64,000 nt of DNA from NCBI RefSeq assembly GCF_013823385.1, contig NZ_PNMA01000008.1, positions 54,609-118,608 of the forward strand, read 5' to 3'. The stretch is from Hyphomonas sp. GTDB lineage: Bacteria > Pseudomonadota > Alphaproteobacteria > Caulobacterales > Hyphomonadaceae. Below, piece after piece: positions 1 to 9,766 of this stretch; position 1 is the stretch's first letter; each line of letters starts with the position of its first letter. Both the position numbers and the translations under genes were made by a program. The notes below the pieces were generated by a model. That model did not search any database, was not told the DNA's origin, and was given only the letters and a program-made list of their open reading frames with translations.

Positions 1-118
1 CGACAATCTGCGGCGACAGGAGCGACGCGGGCGGGGGCACCTCATTCTGCGCCGACTGGCACGCCGTCATCAGGACCGCCGCAAGCGCCGACACTATCCC
101 TGTCCTCAACCGTCCCAT
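1..118 (-). CDS. Putative lipoprotein, N-terminal fragment (runs off the window)
   Basis: An open frame starts with ATG at 118 on the minus strand and runs off the left edge after 39 codons. The start is preceded by AGGAGCAG, a good ribosome-binding site about 5 bases away. The N-terminus (MGRLRTG, then a hydrophobic stretch ending MTAC) looks like a lipoprotein signal peptide with the acylated cysteine at residue 20, followed by a polar, proline-rich linker. Nothing of the mature domain is visible, so no function can be given. It is divergent from the S9 peptidase gene. Confidence 0.55.
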   Translation of the reverse strand, partial: MGRLRTGIVSALAAVLMTACQSAQNEVPPPASLLSPQIV

Positions 119-268
119 GCCCTGCTCCTTCACGCCATCGGTAAACATCTTTCCGCCTTAGACCCCGAATGTAGCGGCGATGTGAAGCCCAGGAGCTGAA
201 AAAGAGGTGACGGCAGGCCTCAACGCACTAAACAAAACGTCATGAAAAACTTCTGATGGGGAACCGCC

Positions 269-2239
269 ATGAAACGACACAGCCTCCGCCTCGTGTCCAT
301 TGCCGCGCTTGCCGCTGCCCTTGCCGCCTGCGCCCAGACCGCCACCACGCCGGCCGCCACGCTTACCGCAGCCAGCGCCGCGCCAATCGCCGCCGAGCGC
401 GTGACCAGGGGCAATCTCGTCCTCGAATCGATCCCGGAAATTCCCGCTGAGATCTCGGAGCGCCTCTCGGCCTATGAGAATGTCCGCAGCCATGCCTTCC
501 TGGACTGGACTGGCGATGGCAGCATTCTGATCACCACCCGTTTCGGCGACACCAACCAGGTGCATGAGGTAAAGAGCCCCGGCGGCGCGCGCCGGCAGCT
601 TACCTTCTTCGATGAAACCGTCAGCAATGCCACCGTGAACCCCAAGGGCGGCGCCTTCCTCTTCGCCCGCGACAAAGGCGGGGATGAATATTATCAGGGC
701 TACCGCTTCGACCTGCAGACCGGAACGATCACCGGCTTTACAGAGCCTGGCACACGCAACGGCTCTCCCCTCTGGGCCGATGCCGGCCAGCTTGCCGCCT
801 GGGCCCGCACCAATCCGGGTGACCCGAACAACGACATCATCATCGGCAACCCCGCCGACCCGGCCAGCGTGCGCGTGGCCCTGGAAGGCGAAGGCGCCAT
901 CGGCCCGGTCGACTGGTCCGATGACGGATCAAAACTGCTGCTGCAGCGCTATATCTCCATCGCGGAAAGCCGTCTCTTCGTTCTGGACGTGGCCTCCGGC
1001 GATCTGACGCAGATCAATCCCGGTGAAACGGTGTCCTATTCCGGCGGCGCGCTGCTCAGCGATGGCTCGATCCTCACCGCGACCGACAAGGACAGCGAGT
1101 TCACCAATCTGGTGAGGATCGCGCCTGATGGCACCTTTACCAACTATACCGGCGATATCGACTGGGGCGTGTCCGACTGGACGCTGTCGCCCGATGGCAA
1201 CACGGTGGCCTTCACCCTGAATGAAGGCGGCCTAGGGACGATCCATCTGCTGGAGGTCGAAAGCGGCCATGTCCGTCCCGGCCCCACCCTGCCCGTGGGC
1301 ATCGCCTCCGGCCTCGTCTTTTCCCGCAGTGGCAGCCATGTCGGCTTCACCTTCAACGCCGCCACAAGCCCGGCCGATGCCTGGTCATTCGATGTGGCGA
1401 CGCTGAACCTCACCCGCTGGACCGAAGCGGAAACCGGTGGCCTCAACCCCGATACCTTCATCGAGCCCGTCCTCTTCGATTATCCGAATGCGGACGGCAT
1501 GGATATTCCCGCCTTCATCTACAGGCCGAAGGGCGAAGGCCCGCATCCGGTGATCATCTCCATCCATGGCGGCCCGGAAGGCCAGTCCCGCCCCGGCTTT
1601 GCCTCCTCCTACCAGTATTGGGCGAATGAGCTGGGCATCGCTGTCGCCGTGCCCAATGTGCGCGGCTCCACCGGCTATGGCAAAACCTATGTGTCGCTGG
1701 ACAATGGTCTCAACCGGAAGAAGTCTGTCGAAGACATCGGCGCCCTGCTCGACTGGATCGCGGCACAGCCCGATCTCGACAGCGACAAGGTGATCGTCCA
1801 TGGCGGCTCCTATGGCGGCTATATGGTTCTCGCCTCGATGATCGATTACGCAGACCGGCTCGCCGGCGGCATCGACATTGTCGGCATTTCGGACTTCAAG
1901 ACCTTCCTTGAGAACACCGAAGGCTACCGCGCAGACCTGCGCCGCGCCGAATATGGCGATGAGCGGGACCCCGTGATTGCCGCCTTCTTCGACGAGATTT
2001 CGCCGTTGAAGAATGCCTCAAAGATCACCAAGCCCCTGTTCGTCATCCAGGGCTATAACGACCCCCGCGTTCCGTATACGGAGGCCGAGCAGATCCTTGA
2101 AGCGGTCAAGGCCAATGGCGTGAAAGCCTGGTTCATGATGGCGATGGATGAAGGCCATGGCTTCCGCAAGAAATCGAACCGCGAGGCCCAGCGCGAGGCC
2201 GAAACCCTCTTCATCCAGGAAGTGCTCGCCGAAAAATGA
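269..2239 (+). CDS. S9 family (prolyl oligopeptidase-like) peptidase, lipoprotein
   Basis: A 656-residue serine peptidase or acylaminoacyl-peptidase of family S9. The N-terminus is a lipoprotein signal (LAAALAAC, Cys at 21), so the enzyme is probably anchored in the periplasm. Residues ~60-400 look like a beta-propeller with repeated W-D/S-x-D-G blades. The C-terminal alpha/beta-hydrolase domain carries the nucleophile in GGSYGGYM (Ser514), an acid in GYNDPRVP (Asp598) and the His in DEGHGF (His630). Length and motif order fit the family well. It likely hydrolyses short peptides; the substrate cannot be read from sequence. It stands alone, with a 12-bp hairpin just after the stop. Confidence 0.88.
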   Translation: MKRHSLRLVSIAALAAALAACAQTATTPAATLTAASAAPIAAERVTRGNLVLESIPEIPAEISERLSAYENVRSHAFLDWTGDGSILITTRFGDTNQVHEVKSPGGARRQLTFFDETVSNATVNPKGGAFLFARDKGGDEYYQGYRFDLQTGTITGFTEPGTRNGSPLWADAGQLAAWARTNPGDPNNDIIIGNPADPASVRVALEGEGAIGPVDWSDDGSKLLLQRYISIAESRLFVLDVASGDLTQINPGETVSYSGGALLSDGSILTATDKDSEFTNLVRIAPDGTFTNYTGDIDWGVSDWTLSPDGNTVAFTLNEGGLGTIHLLEVESGHVRPGPTLPVGIASGLVFSRSGSHVGFTFNAATSPADAWSFDVATLNLTRWTEAETGGLNPDTFIEPVLFDYPNADGMDIPAFIYRPKGEGPHPVIISIHGGPEGQSRPGFASSYQYWANELGIAVAVPNVRGSTGYGKTYVSLDNGLNRKKSVEDIGALLDWIAAQPDLDSDKVIVHGGSYGGYMVLASMIDYADRLAGGIDIVGISDFKTFLENTEGYRADLRRAEYGDERDPVIAAFFDEISPLKNASKITKPLFVIQGYNDPRVPYTEAEQILEAVKANGVKAWFMMAMDEGHGFRKKSNREAQREAETLFIQEVLAEK

Positions 2240-2250
2240 GGCGCCGCACA

Positions 2251-2284
2251 CCGCTCTTTCCCCGCGCCTGCCGGGAAAGAGCGG
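2251..2284 (+). terminator. Perfect 12-bp hairpin after the S9 peptidase gene
   Basis: CCGCTCTTTCCC and GGGAAAGAGCGG form a perfect 12-bp stem with a 10-base loop, 11 bases after the peptidase stop codon. There is no U-tract, so it may be an RNA 3'-end stabiliser or a weak or Rho-assisted terminator rather than a classic intrinsic one. Confidence 0.45.
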
Positions 2285-2374
2285 CTCCGGCTGCCGGAAT
2301 TGCTTTTCCTCTCGACCCCGGCCAGCGGCGCGCTAAGTGTAGGCGGGCGCCAGCCCCGGCCGAGAGGAACCTCC

Positions 2375-3046
2375 ATGATCACCCTGCACCATCTTGAGAA
2401 ATCCCAGTCCATCCGCATCCTCTGGCTGCTGGAGGAGCTGGGGGTTCCCTATGAGATCAAGCTCTACGACCGCGACCCGCAGACGCGGCTTGCGCCCGCC
2501 GCCTACAAGGCCATCTCGCCGCTGGGCACCGCCCCGGTGATCACGGACGGCGCCATCACGCTGGCCGAAACCAACGCCATCGTCGACTATATCTGCGACA
2601 CGCATGATACCGGCCGCCTGCGCCCCGCGCCCGGCTCACCCGAGCGCGTGAAATACCTCTTCTGGTTCCACACCTCGCAAGGCAGCCTGCAACCGCTGCT
2701 GACCAACAAGTTCGTAATGATGGCGATGCAGACGCGCGCGCCCTTCCTCGTTCGCCCCGTTGCCAGATCGCTCGTCGGCGCGCTGGATCAGGCTTTCTTC
2801 GGCCCGCGCCTGGCTGCCCTGTTCCGCGAGATCGAAAAGGCGCTCAGCGAGAGCAAATGGTTTGCCGGTGATGAACTCACCGCCGCCGACATGGTGATGG
2901 GCTATTCCATGGAACTCTGCGTTCACCGCGCCGGCATGGACGAGAAGACCCATCCCAACGCCTACCGCTTCCTGAAACAGATGCGCGAATACCCTTCCTA
3001 TATCCGCGCCATGGAGAAGGATGGCAAAGGCACCATCCTCCTCTGA
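2375..3046 (+). CDS. Glutathione S-transferase family protein
   Basis: A 223-residue cytosolic glutathione transferase-like protein. The N-terminal thioredoxin-fold domain includes MITLHHLEKSQS and the loop SPLGTAPVI with the cis-proline before beta3, then the glutathione-contacting E-T-N segment (TLAETNAIVDYI). The C-terminal helical domain spans about residues 90-220, with the GDELTAADMVMG N-capping-box region typical of GSTs. The catalytic residue near the N-terminus is a Ser or Tyr candidate and is not certain. Start chosen at 2375 because GAGAGGAAC lies just upstream and the protein then begins at the family's usual first strand; an open frame extends 25 codons further upstream without GST similarity. 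Confidence 0.85.
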   Translation: MITLHHLEKSQSIRILWLLEELGVPYEIKLYDRDPQTRLAPAAYKAISPLGTAPVITDGAITLAETNAIVDYICDTHDTGRLRPAPGSPERVKYLFWFHTSQGSLQPLLTNKFVMMAMQTRAPFLVRPVARSLVGALDQAFFGPRLAALFREIEKALSESKWFAGDELTAADMVMGYSMELCVHRAGMDEKTHPNAYRFLKQMREYPSYIRAMEKDGKGTILL

Positions 3047-3069
3047 TCTGATCCGCCTACGGATGGCGC

Positions 3070-4077
3070 CTAATCCAGCACATCCTTCACGGCCGGGCCC
3101 CAGGGCGAATTGCCGAGCATTGCCAGCTGCGTCTCGCGGGAGACCGCGTTGATTGCTTCCTGTGGCTTGTTGCCGGGATGCACGGGCCGGCGGAGCGGGC
3201 GCGTGCCGCGCGGCATGGCAATGATCTCGGCAATGGCGCGGGGAATGTCCATCGGGTCCGTCGTCCCGCCCCCGCTGCTCGGCTGGCCCATGCCGGCGGT
3301 CATTTCCGGATAAGCATCCAGCAATTCCTGCGGCGTGCGCGCCTTCAAGGCGGCGGCCCGCGCCGTGCTCTTTTCCCAGATCTTCGTTGGATAGCCGCCC
3401 GGCTGGATGATCGTGACCTCGATCCCCTGCGCGGCAACCTCATAGGCGAGGGTCTCCGACAGCGCCTCCAGCGCAAACTTCGTCGGCGAATAATGCCCGA
3501 TGCCCGGAATGATGACGCGGCCCAGCTGGGAGGAGATCTGGAAAATCTGCCCCTTCCCCGCCGCGCGCATCGCCGGCAGCACGGCCCGCGCCATCCGGTG
3601 GGGCCCGAACACATTCGTCTCGAACAGCAGCTTTGTGGCTTCCATGTCCTGCACTTCGGCAGGCCCGCCAAGGCCGATCCCGGCATTGTTGATCAGCACG
3701 TCCAGCGTGCCGCCGGTCTTCTCCAGAACGGTGGCTACGCCGCTGGCAACGCTCTCATCCGACATCACATCGATTTCAACCACCTCGATGGCGAGCCCTT
3801 CCTCGCGGGCGAGCTGTGCCAGTCCCTCTGCTTCGGGCCGGGGCAGGTTCCGCATCGTGGCGAACACGCGCGCGCCCAGGCGGGCATAATGCTCCGCCCC
3901 AAGACGGCCAAAGCCGGAGGCGGCCCCGGTGATGAGAATGGACTTGCCCTCCAGTGCGCCAGGCGGCGGCGCCTGCGGCCCCGTCTCGCCCAGCGCTTTG
4001 GGCGCCCCGCTCATCGCCCCCAGCACTGCGGCTGATCCGCCGATCATCTGCCGGCGGGTTGCACCCTTCTTGCCCAT
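3070..4077 (-). CDS. SDR family oxidoreductase with Tat signal
   Basis: A 335-residue short-chain dehydrogenase. Residues 1-35 form a twin-arginine signal (TRRQMIGGSAAVLGAM), so it is predicted to be exported folded with its cofactor. The Rossmann motif GAASGFG, NNAG, catalytic Ser (SSQLG) and YxxxK (YSPTK) are all present and in order. It probably oxidises or reduces an alcohol/ketone using NAD(P). Start at 4077 is supported by GGAGAGAG upstream; longer starts would hide the Tat motif. A Tat-exported SDR is less common than a cytosolic one. Convergent with the GST gene. Confidence 0.85.
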   Translation of the reverse strand: MGKKGATRRQMIGGSAAVLGAMSGAPKALGETGPQAPPPGALEGKSILITGAASGFGRLGAEHYARLGARVFATMRNLPRPEAEGLAQLAREEGLAIEVVEIDVMSDESVASGVATVLEKTGGTLDVLINNAGIGLGGPAEVQDMEATKLLFETNVFGPHRMARAVLPAMRAAGKGQIFQISSQLGRVIIPGIGHYSPTKFALEALSETLAYEVAAQGIEVTIIQPGGYPTKIWEKSTARAAALKARTPQELLDAYPEMTAGMGQPSSGGGTTDPMDIPRAIAEIIAMPRGTRPLRRPVHPGNKPQEAINAVSRETQLAMLGNSPWGPAVKDVLD

Positions 4078-4187
4078 GGCTCTCTCCCTCTCTGCTTGCT
4101 GACAGGACAATAGGCGGAAAAGCCGCAGAGACAAACAAAACCGGCGCGCTGGCAACGCGCCTCACGGGTCACATCTGCGTGGGGAGA

Positions 4188-4670
4188 TCAGCCCACCTCA
4201 GCCGAATAGTTGATGGCGAAGCAATGCGTCCCCGCTGCCTCCCGCCGGTCGCCCAAGTTTGGCAGCGCGTTTGTTGACCGGTATTGAAACGGCCCGTCCT
4301 CCTGCTTCCGCGGGGCGGCGAACTCCGCGCAGATCTGCGTGACGCGGCCCTCCTCGCGCACCAGAGCAAAGGGCGCGTCCGTGACGGGATCCACGCGCAG
4401 GTCGCCATTGAAGCATTTGTCCTGCGCCGTAGACCGGTATTCCTTCCAGACCACCTCCAGCTGCTCGGCCGTTTCTGGAATCTCCATCCCGGCCTTCTGC
4501 AGGCAGACGAGGGCATTGGCCGTCGAGAGCAGTGCTGTTTCCCGCTGCTGGTCCTCTTTCAGCCGCCGCGCTTCGGCAGGCCCACCGGTCACCGCCAGCC
4601 CGGCCACAATCGCCGCCAGAACGATCACCCCCAACCCCGTCCACAGGACCATATCCCGGCTAAATGCCAT
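4188..4670 (-). CDS. Hypothetical single-pass membrane protein
   Basis: A 160-residue protein with one N-terminal transmembrane helix (about residues 9-30, LGVIVLAAIVAGLAV) and a soluble, probably periplasmic domain. The C-terminal part contains several cysteines (CLQ, KCFN, ICAEF, THC) that could form disulfides. I do not recognise a family. Its start overlaps the end of the upstream DUF5671-like gene by 11 bases, so the two are probably co-transcribed and translationally coupled. Confidence 0.6.
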   Translation of the reverse strand: MAFSRDMVLWTGLGVIVLAAIVAGLAVTGGPAEARRLKEDQQRETALLSTANALVCLQKAGMEIPETAEQLEVVWKEYRSTAQDKCFNGDLRVDPVTDAPFALVREEGRVTQICAEFAAPRKQEDGPFQYRSTNALPNLGDRREAAGTHCFAINYSAEVG

Positions 4671-5304
4671 TGGCTTCGTCCCGCTCTGCATTGGTGATGA
4701 AATAGCCGAAGATCGCCCCGGCGATTGCCGCCACCACCAGCGCCTTCAGGGCAAAGCGCAGGGTCAGCTCGCCGCTGAGGAAATTGTAGACGACCGAGAT
4801 TGCATCGGCGACGAGGATGGTGCCCGCAATCACGAGGCTGACATAGATCAGCCATTTGCGGATGCGGGAGCGTTGCAGGGCGGGGTTGCTGCGCCGCGCC
4901 TTCAGCAGGATGCGCGCCAGCCAGAAGAAGATCGGTGTGCCGACGATCAGCCCGGCAATCGCCGAGCGTATCTGCGTGTCCGACCCGCCCCAATAGCGGT
5001 AGGGCTGCTCGATCTTGTCCGGCACCGCCGTATCGATCAGCGCAAACAGCAGGGAGCCAAGATTGTAGGCCACCACGCTGAGCACGATGAAGAAGAGAAG
5101 GTAGAAGAAGGCCTCACGGGCCGAGAGATAGGATTGCGGCCGGGGTACAGCGACCGGGAAGGCCGTCTCGGCAAAGGCGGAGAGGGACTCGTCCACCTCC
5201 TCTGCCCGCCATCCGGCATCCAGCAGCGCCGTCCGGATCGCGGGCCGCGCCTGCCCTCTTTCGAGGGCTTCCTTGACGAAAGCTGTCAGTATGCTGTTGG
5301 CCAT
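4660..5304 (-). CDS. DUF5671-like membrane protein
   Basis: A 214-residue protein. Residues 1-45 form a small soluble helical segment with an alternating pattern (FVKEALERGQARPAI...LDAGW), followed by about four transmembrane helices (REAFFYLLFFIVLSVVAYN; a second near 115; two more near 150 and 180). The REAF-YLL helix followed by a segment with tyrosine and IR...I pairs is what I associate with DUF5671, a domain of unknown function. First gene of a two-gene minus-strand unit and located directly downstream of the tmRNA gene. Confidence 0.6.
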   Translation of the reverse strand: MANSILTAFVKEALERGQARPAIRTALLDAGWRAEEVDESLSAFAETAFPVAVPRPQSYLSAREAFFYLLFFIVLSVVAYNLGSLLFALIDTAVPDKIEQPYRYWGGSDTQIRSAIAGLIVGTPIFFWLARILLKARRSNPALQRSRIRKWLIYVSLVIAGTILVADAISVVYNFLSGELTLRFALKALVVAAIAGAIFGYFITNAERDEANGI

Positions 5305-5404
5305 AGGTTCCCCGGATCGCGATCAGTGTTGACGCGCAGAGTGGACGCCAATCAGGGCGTTCACAAGACAATTTCCAGGAGGAGAAGGTGGAGGCTTCTG
5401 TTGC

Positions 5405-5704
5405 CAGGCGCCTCCGGGCCCCGCCTAGGGGTCTGAAACCCTAGGAGTTAAGGTCGGAAAACATCCGGCCGCTTACGCAGCCATCAGTTCGCCTTCAGCA
5501 AAGTTGTCGTTTGCAACTATTTGCTTGTGAGCTTCTAACGCAGCTCATGCGAGCGAAAGCCTCGTCTTTACACGTCCGTCGACACTATTTCGGCCCCGTC
5601 AGAAACAGACCTTCAGAGAGGTCTGCTTGTGGTGGAGCCGCCGGGTACCGCCCCCGGGTCCGAGCCGCTTATTACACGCGCGTTTATCGCCATAGTCCGA
5701 AGAC
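5405..5704 (-). ncRNA. ssrA: tmRNA, circularly permuted two-piece form
   Basis: On the minus strand the acceptor piece comes first: a T-arm-like segment and then CGGCTCCACCA ending at 5630. After a ~32-base intervening segment the coding piece starts with GGGGCCG at 5597. GGGGCCG pairs with CGGCTCC including a G3-U70 wobble, the identity element for alanyl-tRNA synthetase. The tag frame is at 5514-5473: GCA resume codon to TAA, encoding ANDNFAEGELMAA. This is the permuted layout known from Caulobacter and other alphaproteobacteria: the precursor is cut into acceptor and coding RNAs. It rescues stalled ribosomes with SmpB. The outer ends are estimates: the 5' end from a predicted promoter, the 3' end from a CCTAGGG hairpin. 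Confidence 0.93.
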
Positions 5705-5710
5705 CGGGCC

Positions 5711-5739
5711 AATATAGGGGATAGCCGGGCCAAAGGTAA
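5711..5739 (-). promoter_or_regulatory. Predicted promoter of the tmRNA gene
   Basis: On the minus strand TTACCT (5739-5734) and TATATT (5716-5711) are separated by 17 bases, a reasonable sigma-70 pair, which would start transcription near 5704 just before the acceptor piece. The site lies inside an inverted repeat (GGCCAATATAGGGGATA versus TATCCCCTATATGGCC, about 5708-5763). Confidence 0.5.
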
Positions 5740-5776
5740 GCCCCTGATATCCCCTATATGGCCCCACGGGCAGCCA

Positions 5777-7117
5777 TCACCCGGCCTGCCCTGCCGCTGC
5801 GGCCGGGAGAGCCGGGCGGTAAGCTTCCGCATTTGTTGTGAATTCCGCATGGCCATAGCGTTTGAGCAGCCTGTGGATCTTCGCCACCAGGCGCCGGTCC
5901 GCCATCTCCCGCAAGCCAGGCACCTTCGCCGCCGCGCCATATAGCGCCATTTTCAGCCCGATCATGGGCAGCACGATCCCGGCCACGAGATAATCCAGGA
6001 AACCCACCTCGACGCCCATGTCCCGCGCCGCCTTGACGCTGCCGCCGAGGAAGCTCTGGACCAGCACCATCCGCCCCACCCGGCGCTCCAGCGAATTGTG
6101 GATACGGTTGCCCAGCGACTTGTCCGGCGGCAGGTAGGCAGCCAGCGTGGCGCGCACGAGCTCGCCGCAGGTGGCGTCGTCAAAGCCCTCGCGGATGGAG
6201 GCGCTGCGCGCGTTCATGATGTCGATAATGCCTTGGGGCGTATCCATCAGCAGGTCTTCCGGCAGGCCCAGCAGGTAGCAGCGATAGCGGCTGAACTCGA
6301 CGCGGGCGCGCTCCTCCGGCGTGAACTCGGTGCGCCCCTGTTCCACCATCTTGAAAGCCAGCAGGAACACATCGATCAGCCCGGCCGGCATCTGGTCCAC
6401 CTGCGGGATCGGAATGCCGTAGACGGACTTGTCCCAGCTCTTGCTCATTCCGCGCAGCACATTGAACCGCACCATGGAATGCATCAGGCGCACCATCGCC
6501 GCCGCCTTGAACCCCTCCCCGCGCGGCTCCAGCGCGCCGGGCAGCGTCGTGACGGTGAAGAAGGTCGCCGTCTCGTTCACGCGCTTGGCCGCCGTGGTGT
6601 TGGAAAGCGTGCCGGTCAGCGCCATTGGCAGGGCGGTATATTTGTTCATGAAGGTGGCCAGGAAGGCGCCGCGGATCGTCCAGGGCGCAAACACCGCCAT
6701 CGGCAGGCGGTTGAGCTCTGCGCCCCGGCGCACCAGGTCCATGTTCAGCCAGGCGGGTCTCACTTCCATTTCGGCGATCAGCGCGGCCAGTTCCGGCGGC
6801 GCATCCGGCACAGCGCCGATGCCCTCGTCGCAGGCCGTCTGCAGCATGCTGACCAGCCGCTTGAACCCGTATTTGGGCATCAGGGCGGCATAGGCATCCG
6901 CCGTCACATCGCCCAGCATCGTATAGGCACGCACCCGCGCCACCATATCGGCCGGCGGGGCGGGGAACTTGTCGGCATAGGCAGCCATCGTGCTGACCGA
7001 GATGTCATCGGTGTACCGCTCGGGCGTCGCCGAGAAATCCACGCCGCCATACATCACCGGCAAAACAGTCTTCTGAAGCTGGATGCGCTGGTGAACAGCG
7101 TAGAGCGATACGGGCAT
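5777..7117 (-). CDS. Oxygenase MpaB family protein (DUF2236)
   Basis: A 446-residue protein resembling the MpaB/latex-clearing-protein superfamily, heme-dependent proteins often annotated DUF2236. Visible family features are a W-x-I-R-G-A-F segment near residue 145, the VRLMHSMVRFNV block near residue 210 with a His that is the expected heme ligand, and a C-terminal amphipathic region. Substrate unknown; relatives cleave or oxidise isoprenoid-like or lipid substrates. The gene is divergent from a TetR regulator 102 bases away, which probably controls it. Confidence 0.7.
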   Translation of the reverse strand: MPVSLYAVHQRIQLQKTVLPVMYGGVDFSATPERYTDDISVSTMAAYADKFPAPPADMVARVRAYTMLGDVTADAYAALMPKYGFKRLVSMLQTACDEGIGAVPDAPPELAALIAEMEVRPAWLNMDLVRRGAELNRLPMAVFAPWTIRGAFLATFMNKYTALPMALTGTLSNTTAAKRVNETATFFTVTTLPGALEPRGEGFKAAAMVRLMHSMVRFNVLRGMSKSWDKSVYGIPIPQVDQMPAGLIDVFLLAFKMVEQGRTEFTPEERARVEFSRYRCYLLGLPEDLLMDTPQGIIDIMNARSASIREGFDDATCGELVRATLAAYLPPDKSLGNRIHNSLERRVGRMVLVQSFLGGSVKAARDMGVEVGFLDYLVAGIVLPMIGLKMALYGAAAKVPGLREMADRRLVAKIHRLLKRYGHAEFTTNAEAYRPALPAAAAGQAG

Positions 7118-7219
7118 AGAGACAGTCCTTGGCTAGCTTGAACAAATAATGTAAGTAATTCTCAGATTTTCCACTCGCATCAGAAAAACAGCTGAGCGCA
7201 GGAAAGTTGGGGGACGCAA

Positions 7220-7837
7220 ATGACTGAAAAGACGCGGAGAAATCCGAAGCAAGCGCGTGCGCAGGCCACTGTGGACGCGATTCTGGCGGCAACCTTTCAG
7301 CTTCTGGAGAGCGAAGGGGAAGGCCGGCTGACCACAAACCGCATTGCCGAACGCGCCGGTGTCAGCATCGGCACGCTCTATCAATACTTCAAGGACCGGG
7401 ACGACATTCTCGCCGCCATGGGCGAGCGTCAGGCCGAAGCGCTGCGCCAGAAGATCACCGAGATCGTGCTCGCCGCGCCGGAACAGAACGCCATCCGCAC
7501 CATCATCCAGGCGATCATGGGCGGCATCGAAGGCTCGCCTGAAACGCGCATCGTGCTGATGGACGCCCTGTTCAAGGCGCGGGGCGAAAGCATCATGAGC
7601 GAGCATCACCTGGCATTCGTCGAGGCGATCAGCTCACGGAGCGATCTCAAGCTGGTGCTGGGCCGGGAGTCTGCCTTCGTGCTGACCCATGCGGTGATCT
7701 GCCTCCTGCGGTCTGCCGCTGCCGAGCCGGAACTGGAGCTGGATCCCAAGGCGCTGGAAGATGAACTTGTGCTGCTGATGGAAAGCTATCTCATCGCCCT
7801 GGGCGCCAGAGCCGAAAAGGCAGCGGGCAAAGCCTAA
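7220..7837 (+). CDS. TetR/AcrR family transcriptional regulator
   Basis: A 205-residue regulator. Residues 10-65 are a clear TetR DNA-binding domain: [13 protein letters not shown], then helix-turn-helix [20 protein letters not shown]. The remainder is an all-helical ligand-binding domain with no recognisable specificity. Divergent from the MpaB-like gene; the AT-rich intergenic stretch with TAATGTAAGTAATT is a plausible shared operator, so it likely represses that gene and itself. Its 3' end overlaps the convergent uvrC by 4 bases. Confidence 0.88.
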   Translation: MTEKTRRNPKQARAQATVDAILAATFQLLESEGEGRLTTNRIAERAGVSIGTLYQYFKDRDDILAAMGERQAEALRQKITEIVLAAPEQNAIRTIIQAIMGGIEGSPETRIVLMDALFKARGESIMSEHHLAFVEAISSRSDLKLVLGRESAFVLTHAVICLLRSAAAEPELELDPKALEDELVLLMESYLIALGARAEKAAGKA

Positions 7838-9708
7838 CCGCCGTGGAAATGGCCGTAGATGCGGATGGCAAGGGCCTCATTGACGCCTTCGACTTCCATC
7901 AGGTCGGCGACCTTGGCGCGGGAAACGCCGCGGGCTGAGCCGAAATGGTGGAGGAGCGCCTTCTTCCGGGCCGGGCCGATGCCTTCGATTTCGTCGAGCG
8001 GGGAGCGGGCGGCTTCGGCGGCGCGTTTCTGGCGGTGGGCGCCGATGGCCCAGCGGTGAGCTTCGTCCCGCAGGCGCTGGAGATAGTATAAAACCGGCGC
8101 ATTTTCAGGGAGTTTGAAGGGGGCTCTGCCGGGCCGGAAGAATTGTTCGCGGCCGGCATTGCGGTCAACGCCCTTGGCGATGGACACCAAAGTCACGTCT
8201 TCCGGCGTCAATCCGAGCTCCGCGAGGGTCTCCAGAGTGGCATTCAGCTGGCCAAGACCGCCATCAATCAGGACAAGATCAGGCCAATCCTGGACATTTC
8301 CGGACTCTTTTTCCTTCAGCGCGCGCGCAAAGCGCCGCCGCATGACTTCCCGCATCATCCCGTAATCGTCGCCGGGGGTCAGCTCGGTGTCCTTGATGTT
8401 GAACTTCCGGTAGGCCTGTTTGCGGAAGCCTTCGGGGCCGGCCACGATCATGCCGCCGACGGCGTTCGTCCCCTGGATGTGGGAGTTGTCGTAGACCTCG
8501 ATCCGCTCCGGCGGCCTGGCCAGATCAAACACCTTCTGCACTTCGGTGAGCAGCCGCTCCTGGCTGGCGCTTTCGGCGAGCTTGCGTGAGAGCGCTTCGC
8601 TGGCATTGCGCTCGGCCTGGGTCAGCAGGTCACGTTTGGCGCCGCGCTCGGGCCGACGCAGCTCGATCTTCCGGCCAGCTTTCAGGGCGAGGGCTTCCTC
8701 GATCAGCTCGGCCTGTTCGGGCAGTTCATTGACGAGGATCAGCCTGGGCGGCGGGCGCTTGTCGTAGAACTGCACCAGGAAGGCGGCGAGGATCTCGCCC
8801 ACCGACTGGTCGCGTTCATGGCGGGGGAAGTGGGCGCTGGCCCCCCAGTTCTGACCCGCCCGGATGAAGAAGACCTGCACGCAGGAGACCCCGCCCTCCA
8901 TAGAGATGGCGAAGACATCGGCCTCCTCGATCCCGTCGGGGTTCACGTCCTGGGTGGAGCGGACATGCGCGATGGCGCGGATACGGTCGCGCAGCCGGGC
9001 GGCCGTCTCGAACTCCATGGCTTCGGAGGCCGCTTCCATCTCGGCGGCCAGCCGTTTCTGGAGGTCGGCCCCCTTCCCGCGCAGGAAGTCGGCCGCTTCA
9101 TCGGCCAGCTCGGTATAGTCTTCCTTCGAGATCAGCCCCACGCAGGGCCCGGCGCAGCGCTTGATCTGGTGCAGCATGCAGGGGCGCGTGCGGGCCGAAT
9201 AGACGCTGTCCTCGCAGGTGCGCAGCAGGAACGCCTTCTGAAGCGTGTCGAGCGTGCGCATCACCGCCCCGGCATTGGCGAAGGGGCCGAAATAGTCGCC
9301 CTCATCCTGCTTGGAGCCGCGATACTTCTTGATCTGCGGCGCCTCATGATTGCGGCGGATCAGGATATAGGGGAACGACTTGTCATCGCGCAGCAGCACG
9401 TTGAAGCGGGGTTTGAGCGATTTCACGAGGCTGGCTTCCAGCAGCAGCGCTTCGGTCTCGCTTTCGGTGACGACGAATTCCATCGCCCGCGTCATCGAGA
9501 TCATCCGCGCGATGCGCTGGGTGTGGCCGCCCATGCGGGTATAGTTCGAGACGCGCGCCTTCAGGTCGCGTGCCTTGCCGACATACAGCACCTCCCCCGC
9601 CTCCCCGAACATGCGGTAGACGCCGGGCTTGGCCGGAAGGTGTTTCAGGTTTTCTCGGATGACGTCCACCCCGCGGATCGGGGCAGCGCCGGGGCTCGCA
9701 TCGGTCAT
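7834..9708 (-). CDS. uvrC: Excinuclease ABC subunit UvrC
   Basis: A 624-residue UvrC, the dual-incision nuclease of nucleotide excision repair. It has the N-terminal GIY-YIG nuclease domain (GVYRMFG...[13 protein letters not shown], residues ~28-55), the cysteine-containing middle region ([12 protein letters not shown]), a UvrBC-interaction helix pair ([13 protein letters not shown]), the C-terminal RNase H-like nuclease ([15 protein letters not shown]) and a helix-hairpin-helix tail ([13 protein letters not shown]). The length is normal. It acts in the cytoplasm with UvrA/UvrB. Confidence 0.97.
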   Translation of the reverse strand: MTDASPGAAPIRGVDVIRENLKHLPAKPGVYRMFGEAGEVLYVGKARDLKARVSNYTRMGGHTQRIARMISMTRAMEFVVTESETEALLLEASLVKSLKPRFNVLLRDDKSFPYILIRRNHEAPQIKKYRGSKQDEGDYFGPFANAGAVMRTLDTLQKAFLLRTCEDSVYSARTRPCMLHQIKRCAGPCVGLISKEDYTELADEAADFLRGKGADLQKRLAAEMEAASEAMEFETAARLRDRIRAIAHVRSTQDVNPDGIEEADVFAISMEGGVSCVQVFFIRAGQNWGASAHFPRHERDQSVGEILAAFLVQFYDKRPPPRLILVNELPEQAELIEEALALKAGRKIELRRPERGAKRDLLTQAERNASEALSRKLAESASQERLLTEVQKVFDLARPPERIEVYDNSHIQGTNAVGGMIVAGPEGFRKQAYRKFNIKDTELTPGDDYGMMREVMRRRFARALKEKESGNVQDWPDLVLIDGGLGQLNATLETLAELGLTPEDVTLVSIAKGVDRNAGREQFFRPGRAPFKLPENAPVLYYLQRLRDEAHRWAIGAHRQKRAAEAARSPLDEIEGIGPARKKALLHHFGSARGVSRAKVADLMEVEGVNEALAIRIYGHFHGG

Positions 9709-9766
9709 GGGGCAGAGATAGTCGAGACCGGCGGGCCGGGAAAGCTCAGGCGCTGCGCGCGGGCTG

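Noticed and set aside
5511..5940. Short frames on both strands around 5.5-5.9 kb
   Set aside because: They lie across the tmRNA gene, which explains the sequence better.
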